From NCBI GenBank assembly GCA_035517615.1, contig DATIYM010000007.1:62001-126000 (forward strand): a stretch of 64,000 bases of DNA. Direction: 5' to 3'. A program made the position numbers and the translations under genes. The stretch's first letter is position 1; every line of letters begins with the position of its first letter. Shown piece after piece: positions 1 to 8,433 of the stretch. The notes beneath the pieces were generated by a model. The model was not told where the DNA came from and did not search any database. It saw nothing but the letters and a program-made list of their open reading frames with translations. This stretch comes from AG25 sp035517615 (GTDB lineage Bacteria; Gemmatimonadota; Gemmatimonadetes; Gemmatimonadales; GWC2-71-9).

Positions 1-584
1 AGCGCCTGGAGCGGCTGTATCAATTCTCGGGTCTCGGACCGTTTCACTCTCGCCGGGCCGGGGCCCTCTCGGGGGGAATGAAGCAAAAACTGGGGCTGTG
101 CTGTGCCCTGATTCACCAACCTCGCATCCTGCTGCTCGATGAGCCCACCTTCGGCGTCGATCCGGTATCCCGGCACGAGCTGTGGCGCTTCGTCAACCAG
201 ATGGTGGCCGAAGGCGTGACGGTGCTCGTCTCGACGGCATATCTCGACGAGGCGGAGCGCTGCGACCGCGTGGCCCTGCTGGACCACGGACGCCTGCTCG
301 CGTTCGATGCTCCTAAAGTCCTCCAGGAGGGCCTGGAGGGGACGATGCTCGAAATCCAGTTGTCGGATGCGCGGGCGGGAGCTCGGGCCCTGCGCGCTGT
401 GGAGGGCGTCCGCAGCGCGGTGGTGGTGGGAGACGTGGTTCACGTGCTGCTCCCGAGCGATGCCGACAGCTGGTCACGGGCACTCGCCCGGCTCGGCGCG
501 GACGGGATCAAGGTACAGGACGCCCGCCCCATCATCCCGTCGCTCGAGGACGTGTTCATCTCGCGCGTGGCGGGCGGGCGGTGA
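1..584 (+). CDS. ABC transporter ATP-binding protein, RbbA/YhiH-like first nucleotide-binding unit (5' end outside window)
   Basis: The frame is open from the window edge (first complete codon at base 3), so Walker A lies upstream. The visible 193 residues hold the signature LSGGMKQK, Walker B ILLLDEP and the D-loop. The switch region reads STAYLDEAE, with Ala where most ABC ATPases have His; as I recall, the first nucleotide-binding domain of E. coli YhiH/RbbA shows the same replacement, so this is probably a family trait and not decay. It is followed after 3 bases by a second ATPase and then two ABC-2 permeases in overlapping reading frames, so all four probably form one exporter. Substrate unknown. 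Confidence 0.85.
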   Translation, partial: RLERLYQFSGLGPFHSRRAGALSGGMKQKLGLCCALIHQPRILLLDEPTFGVDPVSRHELWRFVNQMVAEGVTVLVSTAYLDEAERCDRVALLDHGRLLAFDAPKVLQEGLEGTMLEIQLSDARAGARALRAVEGVRSAVVVGDVVHVLLPSDADSWSRALARLGADGIKVQDARPIIPSLEDVFISRVAGGR

Positions 585-587
585 CGC

Positions 588-1535
588 ATGGTCCGCGCGA
601 TAGCGGCGATCGAAGCGGAGCACCTGACCCGGCGGTTCGGGGATTTCGACGCCGTGCTCGATCTCTCTCTCGCGGTGTCTCCCGGCGAGGTCTTCGGTCT
701 CGTCGGGCCCAACGGCGCCGGCAAGACCACCTTGATGCGGATGCTCACGGGCCTGCTGGCACCGACTTCGGGGCGTGCCCACGTTGCGGGGTTCGACATC
801 ACGCACGAGCGCGCGCTCGTGAAGCAGCACATCGGGTATATGGCGCAGCTGTTCTGTCTCTATCCCGAGCTCACGGTGCGAGAGAATCTTGAGTTCTTCG
901 GGGGTCTCTATGGCCTCGAGCCTCGCGCGCTGGCCGAGCGGCGAGCATGGGCGTTGTCGACCGCCGGACTCGAGGGGCATGAAGATCAGGTCACCTCCGA
1001 GCTGCCGCTCGGCTGGAAGCAGCGCCTGTCCCTGGCTGCGGCGGTCATGCACGAGCCCGAGATCCTCGTGCTCGACGAGCCCACTTCAGGCGTGGATCCG
1101 GTATCACGCCGCTCGTTTTGGGATTTGGTCGAGACGCTTGCCGAGCGGGGAAAGACCATTCTCATCAGCACCCATCACATCGAAGAAGCCGAATATTGCG
1201 ATCGCATCGCGCTCATGAACCGTGCTCGTCTGATTGCACTCGGCGCTCCGCGCGAGTTGAAACACGAGCTCACGGGGCGCGTGCTCGAGCTCGAGGTGAC
1301 CGGTCTGGAGCGTGCCGTCGACGTTCTGGAGCGAGTCGCCGGGGTGCAGAACGTGGCGATGTTCGGCCGGCGGTTGCACGTCGCGGTGCTCGATCAGGCG
1401 TCGGCGCTCCGCGAATTCCCCGGCCTGCTGCAACGCGCTGGCGTGGCGCTGAACGCGATGACGGCCGTCGAGCCGACGCTCGAGGACGCGGTGATGCTGT
1501 TGATCCGTCGCGCGGGGGGAGCGGTGGCAGGATGA
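588..1535 (+). CDS. ABC transporter ATP-binding protein, RbbA/YhiH-like second unit
   Basis: 315 residues. Walker A GPNGAGKTT is at about 40-48, a degenerate signature LPLGWKQR at about 140-147, Walker B EILVLDEP just after, and an intact switch histidine in STHHIEEAE. The degenerate signature together with an intact switch complements the neighbour upstream (good signature, no switch His), as in the two halves of RbbA/YhiH, here on separate polypeptides. A C-terminal extension of about 90 residues follows the ATPase core. The stop overlaps the start of the next gene (ATGA). Role inferred: energising the ABC-2 permeases downstream for export of a drug or lipid-like substrate. Confidence 0.88.
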   Translation: MVRAIAAIEAEHLTRRFGDFDAVLDLSLAVSPGEVFGLVGPNGAGKTTLMRMLTGLLAPTSGRAHVAGFDITHERALVKQHIGYMAQLFCLYPELTVRENLEFFGGLYGLEPRALAERRAWALSTAGLEGHEDQVTSELPLGWKQRLSLAAAVMHEPEILVLDEPTSGVDPVSRRSFWDLVETLAERGKTILISTHHIEEAEYCDRIALMNRARLIALGAPRELKHELTGRVLELEVTGLERAVDVLERVAGVQNVAMFGRRLHVAVLDQASALREFPGLLQRAGVALNAMTAVEPTLEDAVMLLIRRAGGAVAG

Positions 1536-2650
1536 GGCTCCTCGAGCTCGATCGCCTGCTCGCCGTCGCCCGCAAGGAGTGGCGCCAGCTGCGCCGTGAC
1601 GTGCGCAGCCTGCTGCTCGCGTTCGGGGTCCCGTTACAGCTGCTCCTGTTGTTCGGTTACGCGATCAGCTGGGACGTGCGTGACATCCCCACGGCGGTGT
1701 TGGACCAGGACGGCACCGCGGCGAGCCGCAGTCTGATCGATGCGTTCCGAAGCGCGGGGTACTTCCATGTCGTCCGCTGGCTGTCGACGCCGGCGGACGC
1801 CGGAGCGGTCCTCGCCCGGGGGCGTGCCAGCGTCGTGCTGGTCATTCCCGAGCGCTTCCAGGCGTCGCTCCAGGCCGGACGTCCCCCCGGGCTACAGCTC
1901 TTGCTCGATGGCAGTGACGCGAACACCGCCACCGTGTCGCTCGGATATGCCAACGCCATCGTGACGAGCTGGTCGCCCGAGCCGCGGATCCGCGTGGCCG
2001 TGACGGGGGTGGATCCACAGGCGCGGGTGTGGTACAACGAGGACCTCGAGAGCCGCAAAGTTCTCGTGCCGGGGCTCGTGGCCACGATCATGATGATGAT
2101 CGGCTCGCTGCTCACGGCCATGACCATCGCGCGCGAATGGGAGCGCGGCTCGATGGAGCAGCTGGCGGCCACGCCGATCCGGCCCCGAGAAATCGTGCTC
2201 GGCAAGCTGCTTCCCTACATCGGTATCGGCATGGCGGACGTTGCGTTCACGATCGCGCTCGGAGCCATCCTGTTTCGCGTGCCGTTCCGCGGCAACCCCG
2301 CGGTGCTGTTCGCGGCGGCGCTCCTGTTTCTCGTCGGTATGTGCGGCGTGGGCATCACGATCAGCGCGATCGCGAAATCGCAGCGGCTGGCGGTGCAGCT
2401 CAGCATGCTGCTTACGTATCTGCCGGGAATGATTCTCTCGGGCGCCATGTTCGACATCTCCACCATGCCCCGGGTGCTCCAGGCCGTAAGCTGGGCCGTG
2501 CCGGCCCGATACTTCGTCGTCATCCTCCGCGGCGTCCTGCTCAAGGGAGTGAGCCTCGCCGATCTGTGGGTACCGCTCCTTGCTCAGGTGGTGTTCGCGG
2601 TGCTCGCGCTGACGCTGGCGCTGCACGCGTTTCGGAAGGAGCTGGCGTGA
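1532..2650 (+). CDS. ABC-2 type exporter permease (YhhJ-like)
   Basis: 372 residues starting at the ATG that overlaps the previous stop. A cytoplasmic basic start is followed by a membrane segment (LLLLFGYAISWDV), a large extracytoplasmic domain to about residue 175, and then five hydrophobic segments containing the ABC-2 hallmark EWERGSMEQLAATPIRP. This is the normal topology and length of the YhhJ/YbhS permease family. The next permease is a paralogue and overlaps by one base (TGATG), so the two are probably translated together and form a heterodimer served by the two upstream ATPases. Confidence 0.88.
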   Translation: MRLLELDRLLAVARKEWRQLRRDVRSLLLAFGVPLQLLLLFGYAISWDVRDIPTAVLDQDGTAASRSLIDAFRSAGYFHVVRWLSTPADAGAVLARGRASVVLVIPERFQASLQAGRPPGLQLLLDGSDANTATVSLGYANAIVTSWSPEPRIRVAVTGVDPQARVWYNEDLESRKVLVPGLVATIMMMIGSLLTAMTIAREWERGSMEQLAATPIRPREIVLGKLLPYIGIGMADVAFTIALGAILFRVPFRGNPAVLFAAALLFLVGMCGVGITISAIAKSQRLAVQLSMLLTYLPGMILSGAMFDISTMPRVLQAVSWAVPARYFVVILRGVLLKGVSLADLWVPLLAQVVFAVLALTLALHAFRKELA

Positions 2651-3774
2651 TGTCGCGCGCGTCGCTGCGCCGGCTTTGGCAGATGATCCGCAAGGAGTTC
2701 CGCCAGCTGCGGCGCGACCCGCGTGTGCTCACCATGATGTTGATCTCGCCCCTGCTGCAACTCCTGGTCTACGGCTACGCCGTGACCACCGACGTCCGGA
2801 ACGTCCGGACGATCGTGCTCGATCGGGATGGGACGCAAGTCTCACGCGTCGTCACGGACGCGTTGACGGCTTCGGGGTACTTCGAGTTGACTGGATACGC
2901 CTCCCGGCCCCGCGACCTCGTCCGCGCTCTGGACCGCGGCACCGCGCTGATCGCGATCGATATTCCCCGAGGCTTCGCGCAAGCGCTCGCCGACGGCTCG
3001 CGGGCGCCGATCCAGGTGCTCGTGGATGGAACCAACGCGAACACCGCCAACGTCGCGAGTGGCTACGTGGCGCTGATCGCCCGGCACGCCGCTGCTCAAT
3101 GGACCCCGCCGGCGGCGAGCCAACCCGCGACCGCCCCCGTGGCGTTCGAGCCGCGGGTGTGGTACAACCCCGGCCTCGAGGCACGGATCTGGTACGTTCC
3201 CGGCACCGCGGGAGTCATCATCGTGAACCTGTGTCTCATCCTCACCGCGCTCGCCGTCGTCCGGGAGCGGGAGGAAGGGACACTCGAGCAGCTCCTGGTC
3301 ACGCCGATCCAACCGCTCGAGATCCTGATCGGCAAGACGCTGCCCGTGGCGACCATCGTGTTGTTCGATGTCGCCATGGTCGCAGCCCTGGGGGCGCTGC
3401 TGTTCCATGTGCCGTTCCGCGGCAGTGTGCTGGCATTCGGACTGTCGAGCGTGCTGTTCGTATTTGCCGGCCTGGGAGCCGGGCTGCTGCTGTCGACGGT
3501 GACGCAAACGCAACAGCAGGCATCGATGTCGATGGGGCTCGTGATGATGCCCGTCAACATGCTGTCGGGCTTCGTGTTTCCAATTACGAGCATGCCGCGC
3601 GTCGTGCAGTGGCTGACGCTCCTCAATCCGCTGCGTTATGAGATCGACGTGCTGCGGGGTGTGTTCCTGCGCGGGGTGGGGTTCAGCGCACTGTGGCCGC
3701 AATTCCTGATGCTCGCCCTGATGGCCATTGCGCTCCTGCTCATCGCCGCGCGACGGTTCCAACAGACCCTCTGA
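2650..3774 (+). CDS. ABC-2 type exporter permease (YhhJ/YbhR-like)
   Basis: 374 residues. Same plan as the preceding permease: first membrane segment near residue 25-40 (LLQLLVYGYAVTTDVRN), extracytoplasmic domain, then the conserved EREEGTLEQLLVTPIQP loop and a C-terminal bundle of membrane helices. The chosen ATG overlaps the upstream stop; longer in-frame starts would run far back through the previous gene. It closes the four-gene exporter operon, and the following VC0807-type membrane gene begins about 10 bases downstream. Confidence 0.88.
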   Translation: MSRASLRRLWQMIRKEFRQLRRDPRVLTMMLISPLLQLLVYGYAVTTDVRNVRTIVLDRDGTQVSRVVTDALTASGYFELTGYASRPRDLVRALDRGTALIAIDIPRGFAQALADGSRAPIQVLVDGTNANTANVASGYVALIARHAAAQWTPPAASQPATAPVAFEPRVWYNPGLEARIWYVPGTAGVIIVNLCLILTALAVVREREEGTLEQLLVTPIQPLEILIGKTLPVATIVLFDVAMVAALGALLFHVPFRGSVLAFGLSSVLFVFAGLGAGLLLSTVTQTQQQASMSMGLVMMPVNMLSGFVFPITSMPRVVQWLTLLNPLRYEIDVLRGVFLRGVGFSALWPQFLMLALMAIALLLIAARRFQQTL

Positions 3775-3784
3775 AAGAGCGCTC

Positions 3785-4447
3785 GTGACAGCGGACGGTC
3801 GGCGTCCTCCGATGCCCGAAGACGGCTCGAGACACATTGTGCGGTCACTCGCCTGGGATCTGGCGCTGAACGCCACGATTCCAGTTGCGTGTTACGTGCT
3901 CGCGAAGCGCTACATCTCGTCTTCGGAAATGACGGCGCTGCTTTTCGCGACCGCGTTCCCCACGCTCAAGAGTATCTACGACCTGCTGCGCCATCATGAG
4001 GCCGATCCAGTCACGGTGTTGGTGTTGCTCGGCATTGTGACCAGCATCGTCGCGCTCTGGTTCGGAGGCGGTGCCCGGGTGCTCTTGATCCGGGAATCGT
4101 TCTTCACCGGTGCATTTGGTATCGCGTGTCTCGTCTCACTCCTCTTCCCGCGGCCGATCATGTTTTATTTCGGACGCCATTTCATCGCGGGCCGCGATCC
4201 GGAACAACGAAGAATTTTCGAAAGTCGGTGGCAATACCCCAGCGCCCGCCGAGCTCACCGGCTGGTAACGGCCGTGTGGGGAGTAGTGTACGTGGGCGAG
4301 TTTGGTCTGCGCGTGGCGCTGGCGTTTACGCTGCCAACGGCGATCGCTCTCATTCTGGCACCCACGCTGCTCGGTGTTGCGACCATCGCGACGATCATCT
4401 GGACGTTTCGCTACGCGCGAAACGTGCGCGCTGGCATACCAGCGTGA
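3785..4447 (+). CDS. VC0807-family integral membrane protein
   Basis: About 220 residues with five or six hydrophobic segments and no recognisable catalytic motif. It has the features of the VC0807/septation-protein-A-like family: a start resembling VACYVLAKRYISS, then RVLLIRESFFTGAFG and MFYFGRHFIAG. A paralogue of similar length lies at 14,924-15,658 and shares these blocks; both copies sit immediately before a universal stress protein gene. The GTG at 3785 was preferred because a purine-rich stretch precedes it; ATG at 3812 is an alternative. Function unknown; the repeated pairing with a stress protein suggests a membrane role in the stress response. Confidence 0.7.
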   Translation: MTADGRRPPMPEDGSRHIVRSLAWDLALNATIPVACYVLAKRYISSSEMTALLFATAFPTLKSIYDLLRHHEADPVTVLVLLGIVTSIVALWFGGGARVLLIRESFFTGAFGIACLVSLLFPRPIMFYFGRHFIAGRDPEQRRIFESRWQYPSARRAHRLVTAVWGVVYVGEFGLRVALAFTLPTAIALILAPTLLGVATIATIIWTFRYARNVRAGIPA

Positions 4448-4470
4448 TGTCTTGAAGCGAGGGAAAATCG

Positions 4471-5301
4471 ATGAACACAATACTGCTGGCCGCGCACGGC
4501 GGCGAGAGTGCCGAAGGGGCGGTTCGCGTCGCCGCCAAGCTCGCGGATCGACTCAAGACGAAGCTCAACGTGCTCTGCGTCCTCGAGCCGCTCCCGGTTG
4601 TGGACTACGGCTATTTGGCGACGGTCCCGCCAACCCAGGAGCAGTACGACATGCTATCGGAAGCACTGCGTGGCGCAGTGACCAACCAGTTCCGCCGCTG
4701 CGGACAAGCCGAGTGCGCCCCACTCGTCGAGATCGGGTTTGCAGCGCCGGAAATTGCCCGTGCGGCACGAGAGCAGGGTGCGGCGTTGACCGTCATGGGC
4801 CTCGGTCCCCACCATGCACTCGATCGGGCACTCGGTGGCGAGACGGCGCTGCAGCTGGTGCAGATCGCGAGCACTCCGGTGCTCGCGCTTCCGGGCACCG
4901 TGGCCGACATCCCACGACGGGTGATGGCCGCGATCGATTTCACGCCAACGAGCATTCGTGCCGCCCGCGTGCCGCTTCTGTGGTTGGGGGCCGGTGACGT
5001 ACTACAGCTCGTCCACGTCAGTGCCGCTGAAGCGTCCGGCTCGGACGCTCGACTGGAAAAACTCAAAGCCGAGATGGCGGCGGAAACGCGAGCAACCATC
5101 GAAACCCACGAGCTGCGGGGAGAGGCTGCGCGCGCGCTGCTCGAGCATGCGGCCGCGTCCCGCAGCGATTTGATTACCGCGGGTACGCACGGCTACGGCA
5201 TCTGGAAGCGCCTGACCCTGGGAAGCGTCGCTTCGAAACTGGTTCGTCTTTCGCCCGTGGGCGTATTGATCGCCCCGCTCGGTTCGGTGTCCCAGGCCTG
5301 A
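4471..5301 (+). CDS. Tandem universal stress protein (two UspA domains)
   Basis: 276 residues made of two UspA folds, about 1-140 and 145-276. The second domain carries a good ATP-binding signature, GTHGYGIWKRLTLGS, while the first has a degraded one around VMGLGPHHALDRALGG. Tandem Usp proteins of this length are typical of dormancy regulons, for example Rv2623 in Mycobacterium tuberculosis. It follows the VC0807-family gene by 23 bases, probably in the same transcript, and converges with the baeRF gene 6 bases away. ATP binding by the second domain is inferred from the motif. Confidence 0.87.
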   Translation: MNTILLAAHGGESAEGAVRVAAKLADRLKTKLNVLCVLEPLPVVDYGYLATVPPTQEQYDMLSEALRGAVTNQFRRCGQAECAPLVEIGFAAPEIARAAREQGAALTVMGLGPHHALDRALGGETALQLVQIASTPVLALPGTVADIPRRVMAAIDFTPTSIRAARVPLLWLGAGDVLQLVHVSAAEASGSDARLEKLKAEMAAETRATIETHELRGEAARALLEHAAASRSDLITAGTHGYGIWKRLTLGSVASKLVRLSPVGVLIAPLGSVSQA

Positions 5302-5307
5302 CTGCTG

Positions 5308-6096
5308 CTATTCGGGCCAGCGCAGCAGCGCGGCGAGTCCATCGATCTCGGCCGTCATATTGGGATCGTGCACCACGACCACCGCCGCACCCTGAGCCAG
5401 CGCATCGCCCACGGCGGCGCGGACCAGATCCCCAACCGGAAGCGCGAGCCCTTCCTCCTCGCATTCCGAGCGTGCCAGCGCGAGCCGGCGGGAACGCGTG
5501 CAGCGAAATCCGGAGAGGCGCGTGCCATCCGCGACCAGCAGCGTCCGAACCTGTCCGTGCCAGAGCGCATGCGTGGTTTCGCGGACCCCGTTCGTGGAGC
5601 GTCCCGTTCCCAACCCGTGCCGCATCGCGGCCACGAGCGCGCGTTCCGTCGCCGGACGCTGCCTAATTCGCGCGGCGTCGACCGCGCTGCGAACGATACT
5701 CGGGGTGACCGTGGTCGGATTCAGGCGCACGGCGCCGATCAGCCGGTTCGCGAGTGGAGCGGGAAGCGCGCGTACCAGCGCCGACACGGCGGTCTTGGGA
5801 CCCGCCACGAGCAGCGGCTGGTGCGACCGCCGCTCGATCTGCTCGATCCGGCCCAGCACGTTACGGAGATGCCGGCGCTCCTCTTCGTCCACTCGGCCGT
5901 GGTACTCTTGTTCGCCCCAACCGGGTCCACCCTGCCGGTCGCTGTGGAAACGGCCGCCCCGCATGGCGGGAGAATCGAGGCAGGGTAGCTCGGTCGCCTC
6001 CCGCTCGTTGACCTCGAAGAACCGGGCGTGGGCGCGATCGAGAACAATGGCGAGTACCCGCTCGCTCGCTGCATTCGTCGCGGTCGTCATGGTCAC
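5308..6096 (-). CDS. Bacterial archaeo-eukaryotic release-factor-like (baeRF) protein
   Basis: 262 residues. The N-terminal domain starts with the Vms1/eRF1-like strand VLAIVLDRAHARFFEV, followed by a charged segment with HSDRQGGPGWGEQEYH, a middle domain (LLVAGPKTAVSAL) and a C-terminal domain with QVRTLLVADG and a final VVVVHD strand. This is the layout of the baeRF family, related to eRF1 and Vms1 and thought to act at the ribosome on peptidyl-tRNA; catalysis here is unproven. Rv2629, a member of the mycobacterial DosR regulon, is a relative. The start overlaps the groEL stop (ATGA), giving a hibernation factor, chaperonin and baeRF operon. Confidence 0.72.
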   Translation of the reverse strand: MTMTTATNAASERVLAIVLDRAHARFFEVNEREATELPCLDSPAMRGGRFHSDRQGGPGWGEQEYHGRVDEEERRHLRNVLGRIEQIERRSHQPLLVAGPKTAVSALVRALPAPLANRLIGAVRLNPTTVTPSIVRSAVDAARIRQRPATERALVAAMRHGLGTGRSTNGVRETTHALWHGQVRTLLVADGTRLSGFRCTRSRRLALARSECEEEGLALPVGDLVRAAVGDALAQGAAVVVVHDPNMTAEIDGLAALLRWPE

Positions 6097-7715
6097 ATCT
6101 CCTCTCCGGCCCCAACGGGCGCCGGTAGCTTCGGTTCGGGAATCTCGGTGAGCGTCGCTTCCGTCAGGAGCAGGATGCTCGCGACGGACACCGCATTTTC
6201 GAGAGCAATGCGAACTACCTTGGTTGGATCGATGATGCCCGCGTCGAGAAGATTGACGTACGTCCCACGCGCCGCATCGAAGCCAAAGTCGCCCGTGCCC
6301 GCGCGCATGCGATCGACGACCACCCCGCCATCCACGGCCGAATTCTCCGCGATCTGCCGCGTGGGGATCTCGAGCGCATGCCGGAGGATCAGCATGCCGG
6401 TGCGCTCGTCCCCAGCGGCCTTCTCGGCCTCGCGCTCGAGCGGTTCGATCGCCCGGAGCAGGGAGAGCCCGCCTCCCGGCACGATGCCCTCGGCAATGGC
6501 GGCCTTGGTGGCGCTGATGGCGTCATCGAAGGCTTCCTTCCGGCTCTTGAGCTCCGTCTCCGACGGCGCCCCTACGCGGATCACCGCCACTCCACCGGCC
6601 AGCTTGGCCAGACGTTCCTCGAGCTTTTCCCGATCGTAGTCAGAGGTAGCGTCCTTGATCTGTTTACGCAGCTCGTCACAGCGGCCGGTGATGACGGGTT
6701 TCGCCCCAACGCCCCCGATGATCGTCGTATCCTCTCGGTCGGAGACCACGCGCTCGGCCTGGCCCAGGTCGGCGAGTGAAACGTGCTCGAGCTTGACGCC
6801 GATCTCTTCGGCGATGAGCCGTCCGCCGGTGAGAATCGCCATGTCCTCGAGCATGGCTTTGCGGCGATCGCCAAATCCGGGGGCCTTCACGGCGATACAA
6901 CCGAGGGTGCCGCGGATCTTGTTCACGACCAGCGTGGCGAGGGCTTCCCCCTCCACGTCCTCGGCGACAACCAGGAGTCCGCGGCCTTCCTTGGCGACCT
7001 GCTCGAGCAGCGGGAGCAGATCCTTGAGGTTCGTGATGCGTTTCTCGTACAGCAACAGATACGGGTGCTCGAGCGCCGCCTCCATTTTCGTGGGATCCGT
7101 CACGAAGTAGGGCGAGAGATAGCCGCGGTCGAATTGCATCCCCTTGACGACTTCGAGCGCCGTTTCGGTGCCCTTGGCCTCTTCGACGGTAATCGCGCCT
7201 TCAGGGCCCACTTTCTCCACCGCGTCGGCGACCAGCTCGCCGATGGCGGGATCGTTGTGAGCGGAAATAGCCGCGACCTGAGCCTTCTCACGCCGAGTCT
7301 TGACCGGCTGTGAGAGCTGTTTGATCGAATCGACAGTGAGATGTAGGGCGCGATCGAGCCCGCGTTTCAAATCGATGGCGCTCGCACCAGCCGCGACGTT
7401 CTTGAGCCCTTCCGCGAAGATCGCATGGGCCAACAGCGTGGCGGTCGTGGTTCCATCGCCCACGGCGTCCCCGGTTCGAGAAGCGGCCTCGCGGAGCACC
7501 TGCGCGCCGAGGTTCTCCTCCGGGTCCTTCAAGTCGACCTCTTTGGCGATGGTGACTCCGTCGTTGCAGACAAGGGGCGTGCCCCACTTCTTTTCGATCA
7601 GCACGCACTTCGATTTCGGGCCCAGGGTCACGCGCACGGCGTCGGCCAAGGTGGTGGCCCCGCGCAGGACTTTTTCCCGCGCCGCGGCCTCGAAGGTCAA
7701 CTGTTTGTGTGCCAT
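6093..7715 (-). CDS. groL: GroEL-type chaperonin without a neighbouring groES
   Basis: 540 residues covering all three GroEL domains. The nucleotide site GDGTTTAT is intact, and the hinge and apical blocks are well preserved (KAPGFGDRRKAMLEDMA, EGIVPGGG). Deviations: the N-terminal VTLGPK motif continues into SKCVLIEKKWGTP instead of the usual GRNVVLDKSFG, and the C-terminus ends PAPVGAGEEM without a GGM-repeat tail. No groES is nearby, so this is probably an additional, stress-specialised copy. It lies between the hibernation factor gene (9 bases upstream) and the overlapping baeRF gene, and is presumably expressed from the promoter at 8310-8353. Confidence 0.93.
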   Translation of the reverse strand: MAHKQLTFEAAAREKVLRGATTLADAVRVTLGPKSKCVLIEKKWGTPLVCNDGVTIAKEVDLKDPEENLGAQVLREAASRTGDAVGDGTTTATLLAHAIFAEGLKNVAAGASAIDLKRGLDRALHLTVDSIKQLSQPVKTRREKAQVAAISAHNDPAIGELVADAVEKVGPEGAITVEEAKGTETALEVVKGMQFDRGYLSPYFVTDPTKMEAALEHPYLLLYEKRITNLKDLLPLLEQVAKEGRGLLVVAEDVEGEALATLVVNKIRGTLGCIAVKAPGFGDRRKAMLEDMAILTGGRLIAEEIGVKLEHVSLADLGQAERVVSDREDTTIIGGVGAKPVITGRCDELRKQIKDATSDYDREKLEERLAKLAGGVAVIRVGAPSETELKSRKEAFDDAISATKAAIAEGIVPGGGLSLLRAIEPLEREAEKAAGDERTGMLILRHALEIPTRQIAENSAVDGGVVVDRMRAGTGDFGFDAARGTYVNLLDAGIIDPTKVVRIALENAVSVASILLLTEATLTEIPEPKLPAPVGAGEEM

Positions 7716-7724
7716 GCGCTCTCC

Positions 7725-8282
7725 TTAGCCCTGCGTCTTTGCCGATTGGCGGGCGGCGAGCCGGACGCTCGAGGCCTGCGGGCCCAGGTCCCCCGGCTCT
7801 TCGTGGAAGTGGACGAGACTGCCGACGTCCAGACGGCCAAATGCGTCATCCAGCACGCTGTGCGCGTCGAAGTAGATGTCACGGCCGTCCGCCGATTCGA
7901 GAAATCCGTAGCCACTGAGCGGGTAGTATTGCGTCACCGTTCCGACCGGCTCGTGCTCGTGCTGTTTCACGGCACCGCGCTGCACGCGGGCGAAGTCCTC
8001 GAGACGCCGCCGCGCGGCGTGGAATGCCTCGTCGAGCGCCGTCCGCAGCTCGTTGGCAGGTTGGCGATTGACGACGACTTCCCCTCCCGGCAACCCCAGA
8101 TCGAGGCGCACCTGGTATTGATCGCTATCGCTCAGATGCCTGCGTCGTGGGATCTCGATCGTAACGCCGCAGCTCGTGATACGGCCGTATGCATGATTCA
8201 GCCGCTCGATGCGTTCGCGGACGTCTCGCTCGATTTCCGGAGTGAGGGAGATGGATTTGGCCACAATGCGGGGCGGCAACAT
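7725..8282 (-). CDS. Ribosome hibernation factor (HPF/RaiA) fused to a cold-shock domain
   Basis: 185 residues. Residues about 1-98 have the HPF/RaiA pattern (SLTPEIERDVRERIERL, then a two-strand region with the usual RxDLxL); residues about 110-170 form a cold-shock-like domain with RNP-like stretches GYGFLES and DIYFDAHSV. The chosen ATG at 8282 has GGAGG eight bases ahead; the reading frame is open further upstream but lacks such a site and would cross the proposed promoter. HPF stabilises inactive ribosomes; the second domain probably binds RNA. First gene of the groEL-baeRF operon. Confidence 0.85.
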   Translation of the reverse strand: MLPPRIVAKSISLTPEIERDVRERIERLNHAYGRITSCGVTIEIPRRRHLSDSDQYQVRLDLGLPGGEVVVNRQPANELRTALDEAFHAARRRLEDFARVQRGAVKQHEHEPVGTVTQYYPLSGYGFLESADGRDIYFDAHSVLDDAFGRLDVGSLVHFHEEPGDLGPQASSVRLAARQSAKTQG

Positions 8283-8309
8283 GGAACCTCCGTAATTGGA
8301 TTCCCCGGT

Positions 8310-8353
8310 AACCTGCCCCACGAGCCATGAAGAATCGCTGAGATCGCCTGCAA
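8310..8353 (-). promoter_or_regulatory. Triple 11-bp-repeat promoter of the HPF-groEL-baeRF operon
   Basis: Reading the minus strand: boxes TTGC (8350-8353), CTCA (8339-8342) and TTCA (8328-8331) are exactly 11 bases apart, and the -10-like hexamer CAGGTT (8310-8315) begins 16 bases after the third box. The predicted transcript start would leave a short leader before the ATG at 8282. It sits back to back with the site at 8360-8403, 6 bases between them. Confidence 0.6.
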
Positions 8354-8359
8354 GCTTCT

Positions 8360-8403
8360 CTCGCATCGCCTTCACCGTCCCCTCACGGGGCCGATGCCAG
8401 CAT
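8360..8403 (+). promoter_or_regulatory. Triple 11-bp-repeat promoter of the first BON gene
   Basis: Boxes CTCG (8360), TTCA (8371) and CTCA (8382) at 11-base spacing, then CAGCAT (8398-8403) 16 bases after the third box. The ATG of the BON gene is 31 bases downstream, with GGAGG between. Confidence 0.58.
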
Positions 8404-8433
8404 TCGAAAGTCTCATTCACCCGGAGGATTCGT

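Noticed and set aside
1118..1531. Long open frame extending upstream of the first ABC-2 permease
   Set aside because: It overlaps the ATPase gene in another frame, has Arg-rich composition typical of a shadow frame, and the ATG at 1532 gives a normal permease start.
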